NCBI RefSeq assembly: GCF_020382885.2
Contig: NC_058499.1
Coordinates: forward strand, 4,595,501 to 4,659,500
Reading direction: 5' to 3'
Origin: Scatophagus argus
Taxonomy: Eukaryota > Chordata > Actinopteri > Scatophagidae
DNA: 64,000 nucleotides
The position numbers and the translations under genes are program-made. The notes below the pieces were generated by a model that searched no databases, was not told the DNA's origin, and saw nothing but the letters and a program-made list of their open reading frames with translations. Below are positions 52,077 to 63,590 of this stretch, piece after piece (the stretch's first letter is position 1; every line of letters begins with the position of its first letter).

Positions 52077-55000
52077 ATGGAGGAAGTGAGAGGTGAGTGA
52101 GATTTTTCTCCCTCTTAACTGTCTCAAATCACCTCTTCCATCGTTAAACATTTAGCTAGCTAGCGGCGCAGCGGTCTGTTTGTATTACATGATGGCTGAC
52201 ACGCGCTGTAGGTACGACGACTCGGCGTTTAAGGACGTTCAGTGAGCATCCCCATCTTTAAATTAGCCGGCGTTTCGTCTGTTTAATGGGAAGCGGGTAC
52301 TGTTTAAAGCTGCGCTGTTAGCGCTGCAGTGAAACAACGGGTAGCCTGGCCTCTGAGACCATGTCTGCGGCCATGGGCGCAGGGTACATTTCGTTCAAAC
52401 CGGCGAACGGAGTCTGCGCCCCATCGCGGATGTGAACCTGCTTACTTTGTGTTTCTGTCAATGAAACTGGCTGAATGCTGAAACGCTGCCTCCCCGGCCG
52501 AACCCGCGTCTCTGGTTTCACTGCTTTATAACTAAGGTATATAGGCAGGCTGTCAAAATATGTCACGATTTATTGAAGTATAAAGTTGGTCATACAATTG
52601 GACACGTCAGTTTATGGTCCAAACTGCAGGCAGGAAAACATGTTTTTCCGACTTGCTCTTTTATTATCGCTCGTTAACGTGGGCTTGCTGGTCGTAACAG
52701 AAAGAGACGCTGGACTCCCACGGTGCACACATGGAGAAACAACAGAGTGATATGAAATTTAGTGGACTCAGATCTGTAAATAATAATAAAAATGACACAC
52801 ACTTTATCTGGCTCCTCCTCAGTGTTTCCCCTGACCTGTGCCGTGCAAAACTATGCGTGGGGGAAGGTTGGTTTGGACAGCGAGGTGGCCAAACTGGTGG
52901 TTGGTGGAGACCCCCTGGCAGCCATAGAGGATGGAAAGCCCTATGCAGAGGTAAGGTTATTACAGGGAGGGCACTGGTTCAAATCATTGAAGTGGTCTTG
53001 GAGCATAATGATGAGATGGGGTTGTATTTTATCTGTGGGGTAACGTGAATGTAAAGGTTTAAAAAAAACAAAAAAAGACGTAATCCTTCAGAAGTGATGC
53101 AAGCTCATGTTAAGTCAGAAACAACATGTATCATCCTAAGTGTACATCGTTTGAGGGTGTAGTGTTTTAAATTGATGGACTTATAAAGCTTTGGCACCAA
53201 GTTGTGCACCAGAGATATCTGACTTTCATTTTATTGCAGACAGCAGTTTCGTGTCAATTCATGCAGTTCAGTTCAGTCAACACTGGACTGGATTGGAGAA
53301 TTGAAAAACTGATTTCCTTCCACTTTTCACATTAAATTGTAGGACTCCCATTGGACATGCATTGTAGTTTGTCTAAGCTAATTACAGTGGCAGTACCACT
53401 TAATATTGTTGGTATGACAGGATCTTTAAGACTTTTGATTTTGCTCCATGGTCTGCCCAGAGATGCATCATGTTGTTGCTCTGTGTCTTGGCAGGGAGCT
53501 TTGCTCTCTCCATGCCTTTCATAAGTCTTTCCTTATTTAGCTGCAGCAGCTCTGCAGGGTTTGTCATGACGGTCGTTCGTTCAGGTCGTGGCAGCGGTGA
53601 CATTTAACACATATTAATGTCACATGCCTTGGTTGGTGCTTTAATGCTTATAGTTGGAGGGTGACATGGAGGTTTCCTTCTACATCACAGCATGTGGCTC
53701 AGTGTGTAGCGCATCTGAGACACGTCAGTCCAATAATGTTAATGTAAGGACAGAAATGATCATAATCGTTGTCCATTTGTTTCTTGTTTTTATTATTAGA
53801 TTAAGGGACATAGTCATATTATCAAAATGTATATGTGCACCATTCATAATGATAATAATTTAGCTGCATACGTTGGAACTTTCCTTGAGACCTGAAACAA
53901 ATAATCTGTGAATATTTGAAATAAATAAACAAATTTTAAATATTTTATCAGTGTTTGTCCGCCAACAAGTGTGTGTGTCCTACAGAGACAGTATCCTTCA
54001 TTTATGTTTAAGTCATTAGAGTAACCCTCTTATCCAGAGAGATTTACACTGAGATGCTTAGGACTCCTCCTTTCTCACTGAGTAAATCACTTTGGATTCC
54101 AGCATTAGATAAATTGATTAAATGTAAGTTTATGATGCCAGGCCTTTTTGTCTGAGGGCCTGGGAACAACTGGGACTCTCTTAGGAAGCTTGTTAACAGA
54201 ACATAAGGGAGCAATGCAACAGAACTGCTGTGTCTACATTTTTCAGCTGTTATTATTATTATTCTGGGTTTAATCATACTGAGAATGGTGATAAGTTTGG
54301 ATTCAGCCCTCGCTGCGGTTTATGTCTCACATTCACTTTACCATCTTCATTTTTCCAGTTATACTAGGATCTTGACCCATCAGCCTTCCAGTAACAAACC
54401 CACAATCCAGTCTGGGACCTTTAGTGTACTGCTGCCTCGACTCACTAATGAAAGAGTACAGAAATTCCAGTATTGTGCAATGTTGAAGTCCTCTCTGCTG
54501 TCTCTTCCAGCTGTGGATGGGCGCTCACCCGAAAGGTGACGCCCAGATTAAAGACAACAGGATTGCACAGACCACGCTGGGCCAGTGGATCGCCCACTTC
54601 CCTGCCTGCCTGGGCTCCAAGGTCAAAGACACCTTCCAGGGACAGCTGCCCTTCCTCTTCAAAGTCCTCTCTGTCAACACAGCCTTGTCCATACAGGCCC
54701 ACCCCAACAGGGTGAGCACACGAACAAACACACACCCACACATTGTTCAAACCCTGCATGAGTCATTATTGTGAATTAGGAAATTGGTAAACATGGATCT
54801 GCAGTGAGCGTTACACACAGATCTACATGTACGATTAGAAATAACGCATCCAACATGGATCTGAAATATTTCAGGATGAACGATTGGCATACTAGTTTTT
54901 ACCATGTTTGGCACTCATCCTTTCCTCTTTAGTAACTCTCGTTCTTTAATGACTTTATGGTTTGATCAGGAGTTGGCCGCTCGTCTGCACGCTCAGTTTC

Positions 55001-57614
55001 CGGAGCACTATCCAGACAGCAACCACAAGCCGGAGATGGCCATCGCTCTCACCCGCTTCCAGGGCCTCTGCGGTTTCAGGCCAGTGGAGGAGATCCTGGG
55101 ATTTCTTAAATGTAAGAGCCCAAGGCCTACATGGTCAGAATTCTACATTATATAATGGATGGGGAGGTAAAGTGCTATACATTGAAGTTCATAAATGCAT
55201 GTGCGCTCCCTCCAGCTGTCCCGGAGTTTCGTGCTCTGGTGGGAAGTGAGACAGCGGAGGAGCTGCAGTCCAGCATGGGAGACGCCGTTCAAACGAGCCA
55301 GGTGCTGAAGAAGTGCTTCACCAGGATGATGAACTGCGAGAAGAAGGTGTTCGTAGATCAGCTCAACATGCTCGTCAAGAGAGTCACTGAAGAAGGTGAG
55401 GCTGAGGCTGAGGGGTGTAATGGAGCTCCAAACAACAGAAAAGAAATACAGACTTCATTGCTGATTTTGTTCAGTTAGTTTAGTTGGTTTGTCTTAAACA
55501 TTTACGAGTCATGATAGTGTGTGTAAACATGTTGCTTTTTAGACTGTGCTTTTCTTTGCTGCACGCTCTTCGTTTGATTACGAGAGGATTGCTCAATATG
55601 TGGAAACAAACCGTAGCCAGCAAACTGGTATCTGATGCAAGTGTGTCAGAGGGAGGGCCAGCATCCTCACAGGTTTACAAAAGACAGCAGCTGGCTAAAA
55701 CACTCAAGTTCGGTAACATTTCACTAAGCATATGTATTTTATTGTCATTATTAGCACCTCAGTGATCCTCACAGACCGCGATGTCCTGACCGTATTTCTG
55801 TCGTGCTGATATCAACGGTAAGCCACACCCTGTTGTGTGTTATTGCTTAACTCACACTCGTAGCTGTTTATGTCCCATGCAGGTGCAGCAGGGAAGGACA
55901 CATCAAGCAGCAACGGCGACCTGTTGCTCCGCCTTCACTCCCAGTACCCCGGGGACATCGGCTGCTTCTCCATCTACTTCCTTAACCACATGATCCTGGA
56001 TCCAGGCCAGGCCATGTTCCTGGGAGCCAACGAGCCTCACGCTTACCTTTATGGAGGTCAGATGACCGTGGTTTTGTTTATATTCAACAGATTTCGTGTT
56101 CCAGGTCTTATCCAGGCTGAGTGAAAACAGCAGCAGGATGTGTCTGACACTCCAGCGTCCCTCCAGCACTGCTGTATGAAAGACAAGCAGCAGATGAAGC
56201 ATTAGAGGACAACAGGCATTCTAGTTTTTAGCAAACATTACAAAAACATGAGTAAATGGTCCCTTAATTTGTGCCTATTTCCAGTTGCGGATGAAAACAC
56301 ATTTGGTGCTCTAGCAAGAATTGCCTGCAGCAGGACACTGCATGTGGGACTGAGTCGAAGAAACTGCCACAGGATAGGATCACATAGGATCAACTTATTT
56401 GGTTGGTTTCAGGATTTTCTGACAGTAAGAAAAATGCAGAATATCTTACAAGCTTCCTCAACAGACGAAGAAAGCAATGCAGCCATGAGAGGTGCGAGTG
56501 CAGCTTTATCTTTGGAAATACTGGCAGTTTTTCCTTAATATCACTATTCCTGTTCACCTGCATTCTCACACCCGCTGTCCAGAGGCATTGTGGGAAATCA
56601 CTAACTGTTAAAGTAGACACAGCAACTAGGGGGCGTTGACAGACGAAATAATTCCTGTAATGCAGTTAACATCGCTTTGTAAGAGCATCTGAGAATTGAT
56701 TTTTTCATTTGAAGGAGAGCCGACCGTCCGCTCTGCTTATTTAAAACTTGTTATCGTTTTCTGTCTGTTCATCCATCCAGACTGTATCGAGTGTATGGCC
56801 TGCTCAGACAACACGGTGAGGGCCGGTCTGACGCCAAAATACATTGATGTGAACACGCTGTGCGAGATGCTGGACTACAGCCCCGCCCCCGCCAGCTCCA
56901 AGATCTTCCCATGTGTGCAGGACGCTTCGGACCCGTGTGTGTCCCTGTACGACCCCCCAGTGCCAGACTTCACTGTCATGAGGATTCAGGTGAGAAAGCC
57001 TCAGCTGACTTCAGGAGGGATATATTTAGTAATGGATAACATAGTTTCTTTATGAAACACTTAATTTAAAAATGAGATTTGGTTAGGAGGTGGGTTACAA
57101 GTTTGGCCAGTGTGTCACTGTAGCTAGAGCATATTAGGAACAAATGGAAAATTCTCACCTTTTTTAAAAGTGTTGTATGACTTGAAAGAAATGGTTACAA
57201 TTTGGAGAAAAAAATAAGTTTAAAGCTTGAAATGTGATGCCTGCCTGAAGAACATCCTTCGTTGTGCTCCTTTGCTGTTTCGTCTCAGAGGAGGTCTTTC
57301 TCTGAATTTATTGTACATAAAAAACTAAGTCATGTAAGAGCAAAAATAAGCATACAGAAACATTCTCACCTTGTTCTGTCCCGTCCCTCCCGCAGATCCC
57401 AGCCTCCGTGAAGCAGTACACTGTCGCTCCAGTCGACAGCGCCAGCATCCTCCTGGTCATTGAAGGCGACGCCACGGCAACATCTGCCGCCGCCCTCTCT
57501 GACGTCGCACTGAGGCGGGGCGCCGTCCTCTTTGTCTCGGCCAACGAGAGCATCTCCCTGCACATCAGCTCTCAGGCGGGGATGACCATGTTCCGAGCCT
57601 GTTGCCTCCTGTAG
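52077..57614 (+). CDS. mpi: Mannose-6-phosphate isomerase (phosphomannose isomerase), eight exons
   Basis: Exons: 52077-52092, 52823-52950, 54511-54711, 54970-55111, 55216-55395, 55883-56056, 56781-56989 and 57396-57614 (TAG). Phases agree throughout; 1269 bp, 422 aa, against 423 in human. The cytosolic zinc enzyme interconverts fructose-6-phosphate and mannose-6-phosphate and so feeds mannose into GDP-mannose and N-glycosylation; human loss causes MPI-CDG. The sequence shows the type I PMI fold: [10 protein letters not shown] near the start, [17 protein letters not shown] with zinc ligands Q110 and H112, [10 protein letters not shown] with ligand E137, [10 protein letters not shown] with ligand H275, and the active-site arginine in [10 protein letters not shown] (R294). 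The C-terminus FRACCLL matches the human end. Exon 1 is tiny (16 bp, MEEVR). The start is fixed by CAGCCATGG, a strong Kozak context. The last sense codons CGA GCC TGT TGC CTC CTG precede TAG at 57612. Confidence 0.97.
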
Positions 57615-60165
57615 TTGTGAGTCCTGTGGCTGTGTGTGAAAGCTCATGCGACCTGTGTGTATTGTCCTCTGGTTTGACTCAGCAAGGTCTACATCGCGTC
57701 AAGGACTGAGCCCAAAGATTGCTGTGCTCATTTTAATCGGTAGCAAATTAAACAAGCTTTCAGATACGGTGCGCCGATACCCGTCTCTGCCCGCTGCCCC
57801 ACCCCCAACCTCCACCCTCAAACTCAACGTGCAGACTGCTGCACCCCCTCCAGCAGTGCTCTTTAGCTTTAAAATCCAGCAGTAAACCATTGCTGCTGGA
57901 TTTTAACTGGATCTAACTGTCTTTTTTACCTGTGGTGGTGCAGTTTCATCTTAACACTATAAGCAGAGGATGTGCACATCCCAATATTCTTCATGAGTGC
58001 TTGGCAGAGGAGGCGTATAAGGAATAAAGAGCAAAATATGTCCGTAACACTGAACTGGACCCGGTTTTAGAAAGTACACATCACACTGTTCCAATCCCTT
58101 GATCCTTGTTGGGTTTGTGGCTCATGATGAAGAACAAGTGATGCTGCATGAAAGTTTATTCTTGACCTTTGACACAGCAGTTGAGAAAACAAACCTCATC
58201 GTGTGCATTTACTTGCTGTTCTGGAGCCTGAAGTCCTTTTAAGTGCTCAGACAGTTCAACATGGCAACAGAGCAAACACTGTCTGCTGATGAAGGTCATA
58301 GCATAGCGGGAGAACAGCTGATAAATAAATTTCCGAAGGGGGAAGATAAAAGAGAGAAACTGGAGAACACTGCACACTCGCAGCCTTTGTGTTGCCTTGG
58401 GAATTTGCTGTCCTCAACCTGAGAGGCGCCTGATTCAGCTGCATATTGCAGGAAGGTGCACAGAGGACTGTTTCAGATAATAAAGAAACCTTTGGGTGCC
58501 CTTCAGTGTTACTGACATTTTTCCTCTTTTACTAACACACTGCAGAATGTTCTGATTTTCCAATCGAGATGCTGATAAAACACACTCACAGCGATTTAGT
58601 TATACACCACTGAAGCAGGGTAGGGGATATGTTTACACTGGTGCAGTACACCTTCACTTGTTGAGGACCGAGCATGTCTGTTATATGAGCCAGCAGTATG
58701 TCTTTCCCACCAGGATCACTGGTGCAACTACCTGTTTTGTCATTTTAGTTTAGCTTGAACAAGTAAAATCTCCTCCTCCTTGTCTGTTCGCATATGGACA
58801 GTTGAGAGTATTTCGTGTGCTACTGAGATGCCTGTGCATGTCTGATTCAGAGCAGTAATACTGCAGAGGACTGTGATGATGTTGCGAGCCACAGTTAACC
58901 CAGGAAATGAAGCGCATGTTTACGGTCTGGAAACTTCTCAAAAGTAGTGAGCGATCATAAAAATAAAACAAAAGGAAAAAAAACAACAAAAAAACCCTAA
59001 ATAGCAGTAAACAGAAATGGGCCTCTGAGTAACTTCATCATGGGAGTCAGGAATGCTCATCGATTCAAACGTTCTACTGCTGCTTGTTCCAAACTTCCCC
59101 AAGCCTGTTTACACCATCCACGTCTCGCACAGTCGTACAACAAGATGCTGCATTCAGTTATTATTACAGGAATAATCGTGTCAGTGTTTTGGAGTATTTG
59201 AAGCCAAATTTTTCAGACTCTTTGCATGTTTTGTTGATTCATCAATACATAACCTACTAAGAGAACCGATCCCTGAAAACACTCTGTATTATAAGGTTTA
59301 TTCTGCACATAATGACAACATGGTGCAAGTGTTTTATCTTTACAGTTACATCTTTTACGGTGACCACTTTCCGCCACGTCGGCACAATATTGCGACTAGA
59401 TGATTATTTCAGTAAGGCGCAAACTTGTGCGTGTGGCGTTCCAGTTCAGACCAGGGTCAGTCTGAACTCAATCAATCGTGACGTGGTCTTTTTATAGGTG
59501 ATCTTGAATCAAATATTTGAGAATGAACGCTCTATCAGCCTGCCAGCCTAGCGGTGAGTAAATATCTCTCTGAATAGTTTGATGTGAATGAATGACGCTT
59601 TTGCCTTCCGCGCTCGTCCCTAACACAGATGCAATAAAGCTTTAGTCGTTTGTTGTCGGGAAGAAAAAATATATACACGTGGAAGGAAGTTAATAGTTTA
59701 ATAATAGTTTAAAATCACTGCATCTTTTTGATTAATGAACCATTACCTCAGAGTCACCCTTTGGTATCTCTAGACTGTAGAGGCTCGTTTTGTTTGTCAA
59801 ACAACATATTTGCTATCGTTTTAAACTCTTTCTGTAGGGGTCAGTGATTCAAACAGTATCTGATTACGTATTCTTTAAATTTAACTATCACATCTCTGTT
59901 ACTGAACTTTTAAGTTCACTTTGCACAGAATTCATTTTGGATTTTTTTTTGTTTGTTTGTTTGTTTTTTTTTTTCATTTTTAACTCCTTCAAATGCACAC
60001 AAATCTGAAGGCCACGATGTTTTACGTTAATTATTTTATTTAACTAATGTGTGACTATTTCTTGGGGTGTTTCTCTAGTGAAGGCATGGTTTAGCATTTT
60101 GGATTATGGTGATGCTGTAGCCTGGGACTGCAGAGAACTTGTGTATGTAAAAGTGGTTTAATAAA
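57615..60165 (+). terminator. mpi 3' UTR with four candidate polyadenylation signals
   Basis: After the mpi stop there is no further coding sequence that I recognise up to the opposing gene. Canonical AATAAA hexamers occur at 58023, 58479, 59633 and 60160. The most distal one sits in GGTTTAATAAAGCC and is the best candidate for the longest 3' end; the first would give a UTR of about 430 bases. A T-rich tract lies at 59941-59974. Which site is used cannot be told from sequence. Confidence 0.4.
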
Positions 60166-60200
60166 GCCTTGTTCTCTTACTAAACTGTCTGAACTCCTCA

Positions 60201-60396
60201 TTTATTGTATCGCGTCTGTACAGTTTGTTGTTTAAACGTTGACTGACACAGTCAAAATGAGCCCGTCTGGGCCAGGCAGTAATTCAGCATTACAGCATTA
60301 TGGTATAATTTAGCCGATTTGAAAAATATTCACGTTTATCAAACTTTAACCAACCATGAAATCTACCATTTGAGAAAGTGTATAAATACATTTATT
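60201..60396 (-). terminator. Candidate plex9 polyadenylation signals
   Basis: On the minus strand AATAAA occurs at 60396-60391 and 60206-60201, about 550 and 740 bases beyond the plex9 stop. They face the distal mpi signal at 60160, so the two genes' 3' ends are within a few tens to hundreds of bases of one another. Confidence 0.35.
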
Positions 60397-60603
60397 AGCA
60401 GTTGTTTACCTCCAGTAAAACTTTCCTGTCATCAAAATAAGTAAATTCAAAATAAAAACATGTACACACTTAGGAGTTGAAAGTCTTACCACAGCTGCCA
60501 ACAGACCCTCACGTCTCCAATCTGCTCAGTATCGTCCAATAAATTAAAGTGCGTGTTTTTGGAGTAAGAGTGAGACTGAAGCTTAGAGATTTGAATGTGG
60601 AAA

Positions 60604-60662
60604 CAAAGCCAAACAAGGTTCCAGGCCCTCAAGGCCCTCCAGACCCTCCAGACCCTCCAGGC
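60604..60662 (-). repeat. Short CCCTCCAGA-type minisatellite, guanine-rich on the minus strand
   Basis: The plus strand repeats a roughly 9-base unit (CCCTCCAGA and variants CCCTCAAGG) about five times. On the plex9 transcript strand this gives at least four GGG runs separated by short loops, a pattern capable of forming a G-quadruplex in the 3' UTR. Confidence 0.55.
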
Positions 60663-60946
60663 TACTGCGTTACTTCCAGATGTGCACACATTGTCTCTCA
60701 CCCTTCAAAAGCTTCCACAAACTATTGCTGCTGGTATTCGTTTGCTCTGAAGTTTTTGTTTTGTTTTTTGCTTCACTGATTTTCTCCACTTAGTTTTTCA
60801 TTCGTTCCACCATCAGTCAGTAAAGGAATCCAGTGGATCCACTTGTGTTCGATGTTGATGAGGGCTGCCAGTCTTCTGTGTTATCGTCTCGTTTGTTAAC
60901 AGTATTCTTCTCTCAATCTGAAAATAATTTATAGATGTCAAAATTT

Positions 60947-62162
60947 TTATAATTCATTAAGTTCTCCTTCACGGCTGTCTGATGTGCTCTCTGTGACTTT
61001 CATCGTCTGCCTGAAGTGCTCCCACAGGGGGCGCTGTTCCATTAGTCTACAGGGAACTTCAGATTTAGCGGCTGGTTTGTTTTCCATGCTGTCCAAAGTG
61101 AACCTGTGCCTACAGATCAACTCTGGTGTGGGCCGAAGCACGCTGTACAGGGCCTGCAATGCCCGTACATCCTCCAAAGCATCGTGGGCCTTGTAGTCCA
61201 CACCCAGCAGCTCCCGGACCAGGTTCTCCTGACGAAAACTCTGCAGGGCGCGGTCCTTCAGCATCTCACGAGCCAGCGGCAGGGTGTCAACACAGCCCGA
61301 GACCGATGAGTCAAACTCTGCTCTGAGGTCCAGCTCGTCGAGGGCTCGAGCCAACAGCGGGCAGTCGAAGCGCCGGATGTTGTGGCCGATGACAAGCGGG
61401 CGTCCGAGCATCCGGAGGAAAGCTATGAAGGAGACCAGGACCTCTCGCAGGGAGTTGGTGAGGACAAGTTGTCGATGGAGGTACAGTCTCTGTCTGTGGA
61501 CCCTGAAGCCGGTCACTCTGGCTGCTCCTCGCTGCACCCGACACCGAGGGATGACGTACAGGTTGAGTGAGTGGCCTCCGCTCACTGCGGCCAGCTGGAC
61601 AATCTCACACCTGTGACCTGGACAAAGAAAACATGGAGAGAGCAGGCATCACCGCGTGTGCAGAAGATCTTCCACACAGAGGACGATAAGGCAGAAAATA
61701 TGAACACTTTGAGCAAATTATTTAATCATGTTATGAATTCATCGATGGCAATTAGGGAGACCGGAAGTGGATGATATCTAGAAAAGTTAATCCAGAACAA
61801 AGAAGTCTCAAATCACGGGGGGGACACACTGGAGACCCAGTCTCACAGTATTGTCATGACTGTATACCTAATGACAATTTTGATTCAGGACATATTTAAC
61901 TTAAGGGAAAAATCTGGTGAGGATTAAGCTTCAGGGCCGCCGTTTGTACGTGCAGTCTTTTTCACTCATTCATTCAACTTGCAGTGAGTGAATGAGATGA
62001 CACTGAAACTAAAATAAAAGGTGAAGTGGCGTGTCTGACCATGGCCATAAAGTTGTACCTGTCTTAAAACAACACAGAACAAGTGATCTTACCCAGTCCG
62101 GTGGTCTCCAAGTCAAAGAAAGCCAGCGGCTGATGAACGCCGTCCGGATGTGACTTTTGCAT
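60947..62162 (-). CDS. plex9: PML-like exon-9 DEDDh 3'-5' exonuclease (PLEX9 type), two exons
   Basis: Exon 1 is 62162-62093 (phase 1, donor GTAAGA) and exon 2 is 61617-60947 (acceptor TTTGTCCAG, stop TAA); 741 bp, 246 aa. The protein is essentially one RNase T/DnaQ-type exonuclease domain: ExoI FFDLETTGL with D17 and E19, ExoII IGHNIRRFDCPLLARAL with D108, ExoIII YKAHDALEDVRALQALY with H168 and D173. The full DEDDh set for two-metal 3'-5' cleavage is therefore intact. Scattered identities (EIVQLAAV, SVSGCVDTLPLARE, SFRQENLVREL) follow the exonuclease-like domain encoded by exon 9 of PML isoform I, which in human has lost most of these residues. There is no RING, B-box or coiled coil, so this is a stand-alone enzyme, fitting the fish genes I recall being called plex9. 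The TREX or PolC-epsilon-like label is an alternative. Substrate (DNA or RNA) is unknown. The last 50 residues are polar and unassigned. Confidence 0.8.
61618..62092 (-). other. plex9 intron
   Basis: The single intron of 475 bp has clean GTAAG and polypyrimidine-CAG ends and splits the gene just after the ExoI motif. It holds a short imperfect inverted sequence, CACTCATTCATTC against GAGTGAATGAG, near 61960-61996, and nothing else I recognise. Confidence 0.6.
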
Positions 62163-62534
62163 GACAGGAATGTTTTGTAAAATAAACGAAACAAAGACAC
62201 ACTAAAGATACTGGCAATACGTATTCTGACATATAAGGTCGTCGGTTAACACGCGTGTCCCTTGAAGATTTTTCCCTCCGTGTTTTTAAACACCGTTGTA
62301 CGAACCCGACGGAAGATTTTCAAAATAAAAATCCTCGTTATTGCTGAATTCATGTGAGAGAACAAGAGAAATTAGTTGTATGCCAGCACTAAAAACACGC
62401 AGTAACCGAAGGGTGTGTAGCGCTATATGATACAGTGTATGACTGTGGCAAATCAAATTATTTATCCGTCAAAATAACACTAAAATAAGAAAACTTCACC
62501 CTTCATTGGATTGGCGCAAGCGCAGAAATCCTTT

Positions 62535-62630
62535 CTTCCTCCTTCTTCTTCGCTGGGAGGTTTGGCGTGTTGCAATCAACTTGATAGGTGCATATCGCCA
62601 CCTACTGTACTGGAGTGTGTAACTCAGGAT
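62535..62630 (+). repeat. Teleost interspersed repeat (CGCCACCTACTG type)
   Basis: CTTCTTCTTCGCTGGGAGG, GTTGCAATCAACTTGATAGG and ATCGCCACCTACTGTACTGG form a frequent fish repeat lacking coding capacity. Its class is not determined here. It lies about 370 bp upstream of plex9, and a GGCGCAAGCGCAG sequence close to an NRF1-type site sits just before it (62512-62524). Confidence 0.5.
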
Positions 62631-62869
62631 GACTCGTTCCTTTCTTCCTCCTGTGGAAAATATGTAACAAACACAAGCGTCCCAGACACAATGCTGCCCT
62701 CTGGAGGAACTAAATGACGAGACAGTGGAAAATAAATTCAATGGACTACTGAATGACCAGTGTGTGTGTATGTGTGTGTACTTTACAAGTATTACCTTGC
62801 AAGTATTCTTTTAAAATGCATGGAAATTACTTTGCCAAATATAAATTACTTTGCAATATTTAAATTTAA

Positions 62870-62985
62870 ATTTAAATTTTTTATTTACCTATTTTTTGGT
62901 AGCGGGGACATAAAGAATTTCACTGCACATTGTACTGTGTATGATTGTGTGTGTGACAAATAAACCTCTTATATCTTGTATAACA
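62870..62985 (+). repeat. Retroelement 3' tail
   Basis: AAAGAATTTCACTGCACATT, GTACTGTGTATGATTGTGTG and GACAAATAAACCTCTTAT form a common teleost retroposon 3' end. An imperfect AATTTAAATTT palindromic run precedes it. Confidence 0.5.
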
Positions 62986-63510
62986 TAAAGTCTGTATCTG
63001 TTCTACATAAGGATCCTTTGGGTATGTTTTGTGTTATTTTGAATGCAGTTGAAGTGCTAGAAGGCAACCGGATATCTTTAGCGTCCACGAAGTGTTAAAA
63101 GTGACCCTATGATGTCTTTATATCATAAAGTTCCACTGACCATCCTGGACAAACTCTGCACTCAGGAAACAGACGCACTTCTTATCAAACAATGTTAAAA
63201 CATGCAGAAAGCGAAAGTGTTTTTGAAATATTTGAGAATTTATTTTACTATGCTGACACAAACATTTGTCATGCAAATTAGCATAAACCACATATAGTTC
63301 AAGGGGGTCAGCCAAATACTCTGAAGGGTCCTCTGCAGCTCATTTCTCTCTCTGTCTGTGTCATTCTAAATGAGCTCCTCCACTTCCAAAAAGGCTTTGC
63401 TATGAACCCTTACAAAATCTTCTATATTTGCAGCAGGTCATTTGACATTTGACACTACTATAAGGTAGAGCAGGTAATGAAAATAATGAGAACAGAAATG
63501 CTAAAAATAA

Positions 63511-63590
63511 AGATAGATAGATACTTTATTGATCCCGCGGGAAGTTCAAGCATCCAGTAGCCCATTACAGCAGTGTAGGTCAGTCAAGAG
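63511..63590 (-). mobile_element. LINE-type 3' tail, minus strand
   Basis: The plus strand reads AGATAGATAGATACTTTATT then GATCCCGCGGGAAGTTC, the reverse complement of a retroposon tail with CGGGATCAATAAAGTATC and ATCT repeats. The body would continue to the right, where sequence up to about 63600 is probably element-derived. Confidence 0.6.

Noticed and set aside
56248..56538. Open plus frame in mpi intron 6
   Set aside because: mpi exons 6 and 7 join in frame without it, and it resembles nothing in the isomerase family.
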